The notes beneath the pieces are model-generated. The model saw nothing but the letters and a program-made list of their open reading frames with translations, ran no database searches and had not been told where the DNA came from. A program made the translations under genes and the position numbers. A stretch of DNA of 49,999 bases from Clostridiales bacterium UBA4080. Its GTDB lineage: Bacteria > Bacillota > Clostridia > Lachnospirales > Vallitaleaceae. Below are positions 26,010 through 33,880 of the stretch, piece after piece (position 1 is the first letter of the stretch; every line of letters begins with the position of its first letter). The stretch spans positions 22,523-72,521 of the forward strand of contig DFYO01000019.1 of assembly GCA_002381865.1 (NCBI GenBank). The letters are read 5' to 3'.

Positions 26010-26023
26010 GGTTTGGCCAAACC
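26010..26023. promoter_or_regulatory. Perfect palindrome in the amtB leader
   Basis: GGTTTGGCCAAACC is a 14-base perfect palindrome, 125 bases before the amtB start. It could be a DNA operator or an RNA hairpin; no known binding site is recognised. Confidence 0.4.
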
Positions 26024-26032
26024 ATTTTTCCA

Positions 26033-26056
26033 AAAAGCTTGTATACACACAAGCTT
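26033..26056 (-). terminator. Second terminator-like hairpin in the amtB leader
   Basis: On the minus strand AAGCTTGT and ACAAGCTT form a perfect 8-bp stem with a six-base loop, followed by T5 counting the last two stem bases. It is a weaker terminator candidate than the one at 26159-26194. Confidence 0.4.
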
Positions 26057-26158
26057 ACTGTCAAACAAAAAATGAAATCCCTTTTGAGACAATGACGTCT
26101 TAATAAGGATAAATTACTGGAGCAGAATGGCAATTGCCTAAAAGCTATCCTGTTCCAT

Positions 26159-26194
26159 AAAAAAAAGCCCTACGCCACAAAAAGTGGTGTACAG
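26159..26194 (-). terminator. Intrinsic terminator in the amtB leader
   Basis: The stem described for the attenuator is followed by T8 on the minus strand. No minus-strand gene lies upstream, because ndk is divergent, so it can only act on the amtB leader or define a short RNA of about 80 nt. Confidence 0.8.
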
Positions 26195-26239
26195 ACTTCG
26201 TCGTACTGTATATGCATATGCGGATTCTTCTTCGAATCT
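26159..26239 (-). promoter_or_regulatory. Attenuator leader of amtB-glnK with two hexaloop hairpins and a terminator
   Basis: Transcript order from the promoter: hairpin 1, GATTC-GAAGAA-GAATC; a linker of about 14 bases; hairpin 2, TACAG(T)AC-GACGAA-GTCTGTA with one bulged T. An intrinsic terminator follows, CTGTACACCAC and GTGGCGTAGGG around T5, then T8. Hairpin 2 and the lower terminator stem share CTGTA, so they exclude each other. Both hairpins have hexaloops of form GANGAA. This matches the layout of ANTAR-protein targets, which have two hairpins with G at loop position 4, but those normally have A at position 1. Confidence 0.6.
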
Positions 26240-26245
26240 AGTTTA

Positions 26246-26275
26246 ATTATATATTTGCACCTTAAGCTATGTCAA
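26246..26275 (-). promoter_or_regulatory. Promoter of the amtB leader
   Basis: On the minus strand TTGACA (26275-26270), 18 bases, TATAAT (26251-26246): perfect consensus hexamers. Transcription should begin near 26239. Confidence 0.85.
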
Positions 26276-26320
26276 TACATAAAATGAAAACTTATTATTT
26301 TCGTCTTTTTTACCATTTTC

Positions 26321-26349
26321 TTGTACCACTAAGAATAAAGTGCTATAAT
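26321..26349 (+). promoter_or_regulatory. Promoter of ndk
   Basis: TTGTAC (26321-26326), 17 bases, TATAAT (26344-26349), 36 bases upstream of the ndk start. Confidence 0.75.
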
Positions 26350-26384
26350 AATTATACTATACTATTTTGAAAGGCGGGGATTGT

Positions 26385-26804
26385 ATGGAAAGAACTTTGG
26401 TAATTATTAAACCCGAAGCAGTCAAAAAAAAATTGGTTGGCAAAATAATTTCCATTTATGAGGACAATCAGCTCGATATAATTCATGCTCACAGATGTCT
26501 TGCTTCAAAAGAGGTATTATACAAGCACTATGAGGCCCATCAAGGAAGAGATTTTTTTGACGGACTAGTTGATTTTATGAGTTCCTCTCATTGCATTGTT
26601 CTTGTTCTTGAGGGTGAAAATGTTGTAAGTATTGTACGTGAAATTAACGGTTCTACAAACCCAGCAAAATCAAAGCCTGGAACAATAAGATATATGTTCG
26701 GTGAAACAGTACAAAGAAATGCAGTTCATGGTTCTGAATCAATTGAAGCTGCAATTAATGAAATAGAGATTTGGAAGGATTTAATTCGCTTTGAAGCTGA
26801 ATAA
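26385..26804 (+). CDS. ndk: Nucleoside diphosphate kinase
   Basis: It transfers the gamma-phosphate of ATP to nucleoside diphosphates through a phosphohistidine. The 139-residue protein begins ERTLVIIKPEAV, and the active-site histidine lies in RNAVHGSES near residue 115. KSKPGTIR and the GRDFFDGLVDFM helix are the usual substrate-site features. The start at 26385 follows AAAGGCGGGG; an in-frame TTG further upstream is less likely. The next gene starts 38 bases downstream and may be co-transcribed. Confidence 0.93.
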   Translation: MERTLVIIKPEAVKKKLVGKIISIYEDNQLDIIHAHRCLASKEVLYKHYEAHQGRDFFDGLVDFMSSSHCIVLVLEGENVVSIVREINGSTNPAKSKPGTIRYMFGETVQRNAVHGSESIEAAINEIEIWKDLIRFEAE

Positions 26805-26842
26805 TCCTGTAATGGGGCAATAAAATCAGAGGCGGTAGTATT

Positions 26843-29287
26843 ATGAATAGTAACAAGCTTTACAAAAAATATTCTGTTGAAAAGGGCAGTTATATTTTTG
26901 ATAGAAACAAAAAAATTGAGTCAATTGATATTCTCTTAAAGGGAGCTGCCGATGTAGTTCTCTATCCTTTTACAAATACTGAATACAACGATGCTTTTTA
27001 TCTAACTAATGGTTTTAAATTATTTTCAATCAATCAAAATATTTTTATAGGCGCTGCCGATTATTTCGCTAACAAAGCAACAAATGTTAGCTATTTAGCG
27101 AGTGAGGATACTTCTTTGCTATCCTATAGCCTTACAGACTCACTTCTTTTTACTGAATTTATTCACACCCAGTCGGATTACTACTCACATATTTACAATT
27201 CTATTATCAACTCAATGGAATCGTCTTATTTTGTTGCCGAAAAATTATTCCATATACTTAGTGAGCTAAAAACAGTTTCAAATAATTTAAAATACTATTT
27301 TGCATTACTAAAAGAAAAATATAATTTAGTTTATACTCCTTTATGTCATGAGCTCAAAGATTATTGCGAACAATTCCAAATAGCTCGTGCTAATGAGAAT
27401 ATGCCCACAGATTTCAGCTATGAAGTACTAAAGCTTAATGTAAATCCATCAAGCAACCCTGAAATTTTAGATGTAAATACTATAGAGAACTACAATTACC
27501 ATCTTTGCTTTAAGGATATGCCTATAGATGAAAAAGCTTCATTTTTAGGCTTTAATGATATTATTGCAAAGCATCATTATACTGATAGCGCTGATATATA
27601 CTCAAAAATAATTGATAAAACAAGCTACATGCTTCAAGAATGTATTCATTTTTTTACTTTGATTTATAAAAATGGTAAGAATTGTATTTTTTCTGATATA
27701 TATAGCTTGCTAATTGAATCTCGACTATATCATCAGGAAGCACAGCAGCTTAATATGCTTTTTGACACAATCGTAAAATACATTACTGACACTAGTAAGT
27801 TTTTTAAAATAAATTTTTCAAACAGGCTGGACTTTGATATAGAACAAATATTAGATAAGGTAACACATATTGCCATTACTTCAGCAAAAAAACATGATAA
27901 TGAGCAATCAGCTTCTACCGCACCTGAAGAGCTTAAAAATAGTTTAGAAAAGATAATCCGTTTTTCTAATCTTTCTTCTTCAAGCTCAGACCTTCTTAGA
28001 AAGTGTATCGCAGAGTTCAAGTCACTTCCTGATAAGCTATCTTCTGATTCCTCTGCCAGAGAGCTCTCTGATAAAATGACTGGAGTTTTTTTTGAGCTAT
28101 ATGAATTAGTTTTTATTAAAGCTCTAAAGGAAAATACCTCCTCAAGGCTTATTGATATGTTTCTTCAATATGGCTATTTAGATGAAGAGCTTCTAACCGA
28201 AGACCAGCTTCAGCTGCTGTATACTCATGAAGATCTTTCTTCTGATAACGGTATCTGCCGCGTATGGAATATGAAGGATTGGTTAACTGATATTTACAAT
28301 ATTAAAAAAGACCCCTCCATCAATAATTTTGATTTAGATTATTATGATTATTTTAGGGATATGGTTAAAAAAGGAAAATTTAAGCAAAAAGAAAAAGCCA
28401 CGTATGAGGCTGATAATGAAAACCGGGTTAGTTTTGAAATTAAAAACATGCTTATTACCAATCACAAGCTTTGTTCAGGGCAAATTTCCACATATTTCCC
28501 TGTTCTTTACAGTGAACTCTTGCCCAATAACATCAGTGATATATTTTTATATAAGGATAAAATAAATCAGGTTATTGGCGAAATACTAAAATATGATTTT
28601 TCTGCATTTCATAGAGAGCTTTTTTATCAAAACCCAAAAACAAAGGTCGAAAAAGAAATCATTATGAAAGCTATTCTACCTGAAATCATTTTAGTCCCTA
28701 CCTTCGGAAGCAAGGCTCTTATGTGGCAGGAGCTTACCGGAAAAGCCCGAAATACTCCTGGCAGATTTCTTTTGCCAATTATGACTTGTGAGGACTTAGA
28801 AGCTATGCTGATAAAGCTTATTGGAGCTTTTAGATGGGAGCTTTGTCGAACAATGATGGGAAGTGCCTGGAACGATATTTCTGAGCGTTCTTTAACCTCA
28901 GAATATATGGACTACATTCAGTTTTATAAAAAAAACAAGGATTTATCCGAAAACGCAAAAGAAAAGTTAAAGCTGCAAATTGCAAAATACAATAATAAAA
29001 CAAAGGATATATTTGTTAGTGATTATGAAACTTGGTTAAAATATGAATCACACGGTAATCTTCGATTAAATAAAATCGCCCGAAGCATTCTTACAAGGTA
29101 TTGTCCCTTCAACAATGAAATACGTGAGCGTTTGGCAAAGCAGCCTATCTTCGCAGAACATATCCAAAGCTTTAACGTATTTAAAAGCAAAAAGCTAATG
29201 GAGCTTGAGGGTCAATACAAGCGCAAAGGCTATAACCTTGAAATAGAAACTGATTTAGCTGAAAACCTTGAATTTTACAGATTATAA
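26843..29287 (+). CDS. Large protein with N-terminal cyclic-nucleotide-binding-like domain, otherwise unknown
   Basis: An 814-residue cytoplasmic protein without membrane segments or signal peptide. Residues about 5-120 look like a cNMP-binding beta-roll: VEKGSYIFDR, ILLKGAADVVLY, IFIGAADYFANKATNVSYLASEDTSLL. The phosphate-binding arginine of true cAMP-binding domains is not visible, so ligand binding is doubtful. The remaining 690 residues are mostly helical and acidic, with aromatic-rich helices, and end in a well-structured, more basic block (from about 590: VPTFGSKALMWQELTGKARN, SYETW-like and AKYNNKTKD stretches). I recognise no catalytic motif. The ATG follows GAGGCGG by 8 bases. It lies 38 bases after ndk and ends before a hairpin region and a terminator. 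A signalling scaffold is one guess. Confidence 0.7.
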   Translation: MNSNKLYKKYSVEKGSYIFDRNKKIESIDILLKGAADVVLYPFTNTEYNDAFYLTNGFKLFSINQNIFIGAADYFANKATNVSYLASEDTSLLSYSLTDSLLFTEFIHTQSDYYSHIYNSIINSMESSYFVAEKLFHILSELKTVSNNLKYYFALLKEKYNLVYTPLCHELKDYCEQFQIARANENMPTDFSYEVLKLNVNPSSNPEILDVNTIENYNYHLCFKDMPIDEKASFLGFNDIIAKHHYTDSADIYSKIIDKTSYMLQECIHFFTLIYKNGKNCIFSDIYSLLIESRLYHQEAQQLNMLFDTIVKYITDTSKFFKINFSNRLDFDIEQILDKVTHIAITSAKKHDNEQSASTAPEELKNSLEKIIRFSNLSSSSSDLLRKCIAEFKSLPDKLSSDSSARELSDKMTGVFFELYELVFIKALKENTSSRLIDMFLQYGYLDEELLTEDQLQLLYTHEDLSSDNGICRVWNMKDWLTDIYNIKKDPSINNFDLDYYDYFRDMVKKGKFKQKEKATYEADNENRVSFEIKNMLITNHKLCSGQISTYFPVLYSELLPNNISDIFLYKDKINQVIGEILKYDFSAFHRELFYQNPKTKVEKEIIMKAILPEIILVPTFGSKALMWQELTGKARNTPGRFLLPIMTCEDLEAMLIKLIGAFRWELCRTMMGSAWNDISERSLTSEYMDYIQFYKKNKDLSENAKEKLKLQIAKYNNKTKDIFVSDYETWLKYESHGNLRLNKIARSILTRYCPFNNEIRERLAKQPIFAEHIQSFNVFKSKKLMELEGQYKRKGYNLEIETDLAENLEFYRL

Positions 29288-29383
29288 TTTGCTTAAATCA
29301 ACAGAAATTTTATAGTACAAGCATATACATTGCTATAGCTGCAAGCTCAAAGCCCGTTCAAGTCAGTTTTAGCTTGCTTCGTC
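29288..29383. other. Intergenic hairpin GCAAGCT/AGCTTGC
   Basis: GCAAGCT at 29341-29347 is the inverted complement of AGCTTGC at 29371-29377, next to the A-run of the following bidirectional terminator. It is not a copy of the five-member element, although it also sits beside a terminator. Confidence 0.35.
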
Positions 29384-29425
29384 AAAAAAGGATTTTAAGA
29401 TAGTATTATCTTAAAATCCTTTTTA
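29384..29425. terminator. Bidirectional intrinsic terminator
   Basis: AAAAAGGATTTTAAGATA pairs perfectly with TATCTTAAAATCCTTTTT between convergent genes. It overlaps the last codons of the SprA-like gene at its right edge. Confidence 0.9.
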
Positions 29426-29926
29426 TAATTTTAAATCTACTAATTCACCCGTTTTAATCTGATTAACTGGTTTTTTGACTACCGTTTTTGTAAGTCCTCC
29501 TGAAACATAGGAGGTGCCACATTCAGGACAAACCGCCCTGTGAATTGAAACAGACTGCGATATTACCTCTGCATTATTACTTTTTGCCTTTGCCTGTTCA
29601 TTTTGAACATGTTCCATTTCATGGCCTATGACTGCACCCATTGACTGCTCAGGAGAAATATGTGTAGGTGTCTTAAATGATACTCCTGGATCATTAGAAC
29701 CATCTACGTATCTCCTGCTGCTACATGCTTCACACTCAATTACTCCCATTTGCTTTAGGGTTTTTTCGCTATATAAAGACTTTAAATGCTCCACTCGAGC
29801 GGTTTCACCTTTAATAAACCTATTACTATCTGCACTTGCAGGCAGTATCTTAGTTACGGGTTCCTGATATACATTGCCTTGTTGAACTTTTTGAGCATTG
29901 TATGCACTTTGAATAGGATTAATCAT
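29423..29926 (-). CDS. SprA-related putative metalloprotease-fold protein
   Basis: A 167-residue soluble protein. Its central block YVDGSNDPGVSFKTPTHISP followed by GHEMEHVQNEQ fits the SprA-related family, whose HExxH-like motif (here HEMEH) suggests a zinc site. Two CxxC-type pairs flank it: ECEACSS (about residues 64-67) and AVCPECGTSY (about 132-135), probably binding structural zinc. No signal peptide is present. The ATG follows AGAGGTG. The gene is isolated between a terminator and the signalling operon at 30055-33814. The biological role of the family is not established as far as I know. Confidence 0.7.
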   Translation of the reverse strand: MINPIQSAYNAQKVQQGNVYQEPVTKILPASADSNRFIKGETARVEHLKSLYSEKTLKQMGVIECEACSSRRYVDGSNDPGVSFKTPTHISPEQSMGAVIGHEMEHVQNEQAKAKSNNAEVISQSVSIHRAVCPECGTSYVSGGLTKTVVKKPVNQIKTGELVDLKL

Positions 29927-30054
29927 AATATCACCTCTTAACAGACCTTTTTTATATTATACCACCAATATATAGTTCAGTCAAAAGGCACATTTCACTA
30001 ATATTCATCATCAATTCTGTAATTTTATCTATATTTTTCTACAATTTATTGCTT

Positions 30055-31221
30055 TTATGAGATTTTAATTAGCATCATCGCAACATCATCTGTAAAGTCC
30101 ATGTGTTTAGATTTATGAATCATATGAAAACTATAAAAAACCTCTTCTAAAAAATCCTCTGGCGTATTATTAAGCTCTGCCTTCAAATTCTCAGCGATAG
30201 CAAAAACACTTTCCCAGCCAGTAAAATCCTTTCCACTACCAGTACAAAACAATCCATCTGTATAAAGAAATATAACATCCTCCCTATTCATAGCTAATTG
30301 CTTTGTTTCAAAGGTAATATCCTCAAGCATACCAATTAAAAATCCATTTTCTCGTATAATCTCAAAGCTATCATCCTCTTTTCTATATAACATAGGATAT
30401 GGTTGTCCTGCATTTGCATAGTAAAGCTGTCCTTGATCTATAACCCCTACAAAAGCTGTAAACACAAGGTAATTATCCTTTCCAGCAAAATCAAAATATG
30501 CGAATACGGAATTATTCATGTCCTCAAGTATTTCATGCGGCATAATTTCTTTCTTTTCTATACATTTTCTAAATAAAATCTTAACCATCGAAGAAGCCAT
30601 ACCCGCTGCAATTCCATGTCCCGTTACATCGGCAACCATAAAATATATTTTATCGTCCGCCTCAACACAATCGAAAAAATCTCCTCCAATTCCCATGGAT
30701 GGATAGTATTTAATAAAAAGCTCAATACCTCTCATATCCTTTGTTTTAGGAAGCATAATATTTGCAAAGGCATTCGCATTTTTAAGTTCTTCATTAATTT
30801 GTCTGTTAAGTGCGGCAATAGTTCTGTTTTGATCATATAGTAAAAGGGCATTTTTTACCTTCAAGGGCAAAATGGTTTTCATCTCATCAGGTGAAAGCGG
30901 CTTTGTAAAATAATCCATTGCACCTTCTTTTAATGTTAGCTCGATGGATCTTATTTCTGTAATAGAGCTATTTACAATTACTGGAATATCCTTAAATTTC
31001 GGGTTTGCTTTTAAGCTTGTCAAGGTTTCATAGCCGTCAAGCACCGGCATAATCAAGTCAAGAATAATCAAATCCACCTCGGTATTGTTAACTATTTCCA
31101 AAACCTCTTTACCATTTACTGCTTCCAAAAAAACTATATCCTCAAGATTTTTTTCTAATACATTTTTCACCAGTACTCTGTTAAGAGTAGCATCGTCTGC
31201 AATCAAAATTTTGTACTTCAC
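30055..31221 (-). CDS. Response regulator with PP2C/SpoIIE-type phosphatase output
   Basis: The 388-residue protein has a receiver domain (residues 1-120; acidic pocket ADD, phospho-Asp in LIILDLIMPV, Lys in FTKPLS) joined by a coiled linker to a PP2C/SpoIIE-type serine phosphatase domain (from about 165). Metal ligands of that domain are seen in GGDFFD, DVTGHGI and DDVAM. Such proteins dephosphorylate STAS anti-anti-sigma factors and resemble RsbU and RssB-type regulators. The start is GTG after GGGGTGG. It follows the STAS gene by 18 bases and is the last gene of a four-gene unit. The cognate histidine kinase is not in the window. Confidence 0.9.
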   Translation of the reverse strand: MKYKILIADDATLNRVLVKNVLEKNLEDIVFLEAVNGKEVLEIVNNTEVDLIILDLIMPVLDGYETLTSLKANPKFKDIPVIVNSSITEIRSIELTLKEGAMDYFTKPLSPDEMKTILPLKVKNALLLYDQNRTIAALNRQINEELKNANAFANIMLPKTKDMRGIELFIKYYPSMGIGGDFFDCVEADDKIYFMVADVTGHGIAAGMASSMVKILFRKCIEKKEIMPHEILEDMNNSVFAYFDFAGKDNYLVFTAFVGVIDQGQLYYANAGQPYPMLYRKEDDSFEIIRENGFLIGMLEDITFETKQLAMNREDVIFLYTDGLFCTGSGKDFTGWESVFAIAENLKAELNNTPEDFLEEVFYSFHMIHKSKHMDFTDDVAMMLIKIS

Positions 31222-31239
31222 AATACCACCCCTTTTTGC

Positions 31240-31545
31240 TTAGTTTTCCATAGTAAAAAATTTGTCCAATTTCATTAAAACAAATAGGCTTTGTACCTCT
31301 TCATTTGCACCTGTCACTTTAAAAGATTTTTCCATTGCTTTTATTTTTTTAAATAAACTAATTACAAAAGTAACTCCAGCCGAATCTATATTCTCAGTTT
31401 GTCCAAGGTCTAAAACAAATTCTTCAAACTGATTTTCTTGATTAAATAGGCTTTCACATTCATCTGAAAATCTTGAAATATTGTTAGCGGTTAAACCCTC
31501 TCCTACGGAATAGGTAATATTTTGAATTTTTTCATTGTTTTCCAT
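31240..31545 (-). CDS. STAS-domain anti-sigma factor antagonist
   Basis: A 101-residue single STAS domain. The phosphorylation site is DSAGVTF, with the serine near residue 54, the residue normally phosphorylated by the partner kinase and dephosphorylated by the PP2C phosphatase. The start at 31545 follows CAGGAGG by 9 bases, better than the GTG two codons earlier, which is only three bases from it. Its start overlaps the end of the kinase gene by 14 bases, implying coupled translation. No sigma factor is encoded nearby, so the target may be a sigma factor elsewhere or another type of output. Confidence 0.9.
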   Translation of the reverse strand: MENNEKIQNITYSVGEGLTANNISRFSDECESLFNQENQFEEFVLDLGQTENIDSAGVTFVISLFKKIKAMEKSFKVTGANEEVQSLFVLMKLDKFFTMEN

Positions 31546-31963
31546 TGTCACATTCCTCCTGTTTTAAATCCAGTATAATTTTAACACAATTACCTATTAT
31601 ACTAACCTGAAATGCCATTTCATTAATTATCTGATAGCCTCTTTTTCTCTCTCTTAATAAGGTTTCAGTATCCTCCTTATCAAAAAACTCATCCTTAATT
31701 GTAATTCCATTTCCTTCATCTTTAATCTCAAGTATCAGGTGTTCTGACTCTTTAATTACCTTACACATAACCTTTTTTTCTTTGTCAAAATTATTGCCAT
31801 GTTCAACTGCATTATTAAGTGTCTCTCTCAGCACAAAATTAATCCTGAAAATTACCTTTGCGTCTAAGCAAGGCCATCTGGTTTTAAGTATCTCAATTAT
31901 TTCAATTGCTGCATCATTAGCTGCCTGAAAATTTGACTCTATAAATTTCTCATAAACAATCAT
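31532..31963 (-). CDS. Anti-sigma regulatory factor (serine kinase, HATPase)
   Basis: A 143-residue GHKL-fold kinase of the RsbW/SpoIIAB type. The N-box is RETLNNAVEHGN and the G1 box DEGNGI; a lid follows (RERKRGYQII). Proteins of this class bind a sigma factor or partner and phosphorylate the STAS antagonist. The start at 31963 follows AAGAGGTGG; an in-frame GTG nine bases earlier lies inside that site. The gene begins 18 bases after the antiporter stop and overlaps the STAS gene. Confidence 0.88.
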   Translation of the reverse strand: MIVYEKFIESNFQAANDAAIEIIEILKTRWPCLDAKVIFRINFVLRETLNNAVEHGNNFDKEKKVMCKVIKESEHLILEIKDEGNGITIKDEFFDKEDTETLLRERKRGYQIINEMAFQVSIIGNCVKIILDLKQEECDNGKQ

Positions 31964-31981
31964 ACCTACCACCTCTTCAAA

Positions 31982-33814
31982 TTATTTGAATAAATAAAAC
32001 ACCATTGCAGATATTATCGTTGGTAATAGCGCATATTTAAAAAGCTGAACCGAAGAAATGCCATTGTCAAAATGTTTTTTCAATATTGACTGGCCTACCG
32101 GGTTTGGAGCATTAGCAATAAGCGTTAGTCCTCCTCCTGTTATAGCACCGCTCACTACTGCATACTTTAATTGATCTGGAAAATCAGTTACAAGTGTGCA
32201 CAAATAAGTAATTGCTGCATTATCATTAAAGGCTGTTAAGCCTATCGCAGTTAGATTCAAGGAAAGCTCTGGCAAATTAGATAATAATGGCGCAATCCAC
32301 CACCCTTGAAGTGTTCCATGTATCATTAATCCGGCTAAAAAGAAGGCTACCATCAAGCCTGGCTTCAAATCCAATCTGTTCTGATAATATGAAGTAACCT
32401 TATAAAATCCCAAGAAAAACAAAAATCCTGCTATAAAAAGCACTGGTTGATGTGCATTTATTACTGTCCAAATAAGAAAAGCCAAATGTATGGCCATAAT
32501 CCATGCAGGCACATCATTTTCTCTCTGATCCCAGTTTGGATCAACATAAACTGGTCTCTCTTCTTCTGAAAGAAGCCCCGGAATCGTTCTTCTCATTTCA
32601 TCCATCTTAATTCCATTAAACTTTTCATCAATGGCATTTTCAATGTCATATTGCTCGCATTCTTCCTTGGTTAGCTTTTGTGCTGCAAGCTCCTTTATAT
32701 TTTCTCTCAAAATTACACTATATGCATCTAGCTCACTTGTAAAAGCTACCCTTTTATCCACGATACCAGCTAGCTTTTCAAAGCTTTCCTCCAGCTCTTT
32801 TTTACTTATAAAGCGTTTTTGAATCTGATTTTTGTACAAATAATTATCATAAGCAGGCTTCATAGCCTTTATATCTTTTTTAATTAACAGAAAATAAAGT
32901 GTTGTAGAAAAGAAAATTGCAACCACTGCCTTCCATCCAAAATTTAAAAGCATAAATGAAAGAGACCAATCCCAAGGCTCTGCGACCATCAGTATCGGCG
33001 GTGCTGCAAAATTTGTAAGAACTCCTCCAATAGATACATTTACAAACAACAGTGCAAGCGTAATATATTTTAGTTTGTTTGATGGATTCAAACCATAAAA
33101 CTTATCAACTAGTAAAAAAGCCGCTATTGTCATCGCTGCAGATTCTGTAATAAAGGAACCTAATAGTGGAGCAATAATTAGAATTGTAAGCCACCACGCT
33201 TCTAAGGAATTACCAAATATCTTTACAATACCCCATAAAATCTTTTCGAAAAATTTAATTATCGGTCTGCTTGAAGCAATATTCATTACCACGATTACAA
33301 ACAATGGCTCTGCATAATGCAAACCGTTCAAGTATCCAACAAAGGTGTTCCAGTCATAATAAATTGAAACTGCTATTCCTAATACTACTGACCACAAACC
33401 AAAAACAACCTCAATTTCTCCTAATAGGTGAAGTATTCCAGCTAGTACCGAATGAGACTGTTTTTCTTTAAGTCCATTTTTTACAAGCTCTTCATATTTG
33501 CACTCCAAGCCATGTGCTTTTTTTTGAATTTGACTTGCAAGCATTGTATGAATAATTGCCAGCACAAATATAAATGTTGCAATAAGGTTAAAAGGCTCTG
33601 TATGTGCTCTGTTTTTTAATATTTCTATAAGCCCATTGGATTGTGAATCCTCATAAGTATCCAGATCCTTAGGAAATGAAGCTTTCTCTTGCTGATAGCT
33701 ATGGCCCTGTGTATTTTCTTTTTCTTTAGTGAATACCGATACAGAAAAAAACAGTACAAATAATAATAAACAAAAAATTAATGCTTTCTTTTTTATACCG
33801 CTCCCTACAAGCAT
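31982..33814 (-). CDS. Putative Na+/H+ antiporter (ion-transporter superfamily)
   Basis: A 610-residue membrane protein with about 12 helices in two halves and a cytoplasmic loop of about 120 residues (about 325-440) in the middle. It fits the putative Na+/H+ antiporter family related to NhaD. Characteristic stretches are SFITESAAMTIAAF, NFAAPPILMVAEPW and, in the second half, TAFNDNAAITYL and LIANAPNPVGQ. A leading hydrophobic segment (residues 9-28) may be a signal anchor. I prefer the ATG at 33814, with AAAGGAA 8 bases upstream, over the ATG seven codons earlier. It heads a unit with an anti-sigma kinase, STAS protein and receiver-PP2C, an unusual pairing of ion transport with partner switching. 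Confidence 0.85.
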   Translation of the reverse strand: MLVGSGIKKKALIFCLLLFVLFFSVSVFTKEKENTQGHSYQQEKASFPKDLDTYEDSQSNGLIEILKNRAHTEPFNLIATFIFVLAIIHTMLASQIQKKAHGLECKYEELVKNGLKEKQSHSVLAGILHLLGEIEVVFGLWSVVLGIAVSIYYDWNTFVGYLNGLHYAEPLFVIVVMNIASSRPIIKFFEKILWGIVKIFGNSLEAWWLTILIIAPLLGSFITESAAMTIAAFLLVDKFYGLNPSNKLKYITLALLFVNVSIGGVLTNFAAPPILMVAEPWDWSLSFMLLNFGWKAVVAIFFSTTLYFLLIKKDIKAMKPAYDNYLYKNQIQKRFISKKELEESFEKLAGIVDKRVAFTSELDAYSVILRENIKELAAQKLTKEECEQYDIENAIDEKFNGIKMDEMRRTIPGLLSEEERPVYVDPNWDQRENDVPAWIMAIHLAFLIWTVINAHQPVLFIAGFLFFLGFYKVTSYYQNRLDLKPGLMVAFFLAGLMIHGTLQGWWIAPLLSNLPELSLNLTAIGLTAFNDNAAITYLCTLVTDFPDQLKYAVVSGAITGGGLTLIANAPNPVGQSILKKHFDNGISSVQLFKYALLPTIISAMVFYLFK

Positions 33815-33880
33815 ACCTCCACTTCCTTTATTCATTATTTGTTTTATTTAATTGTATCATTTTTAATAGTATTATTCTAT

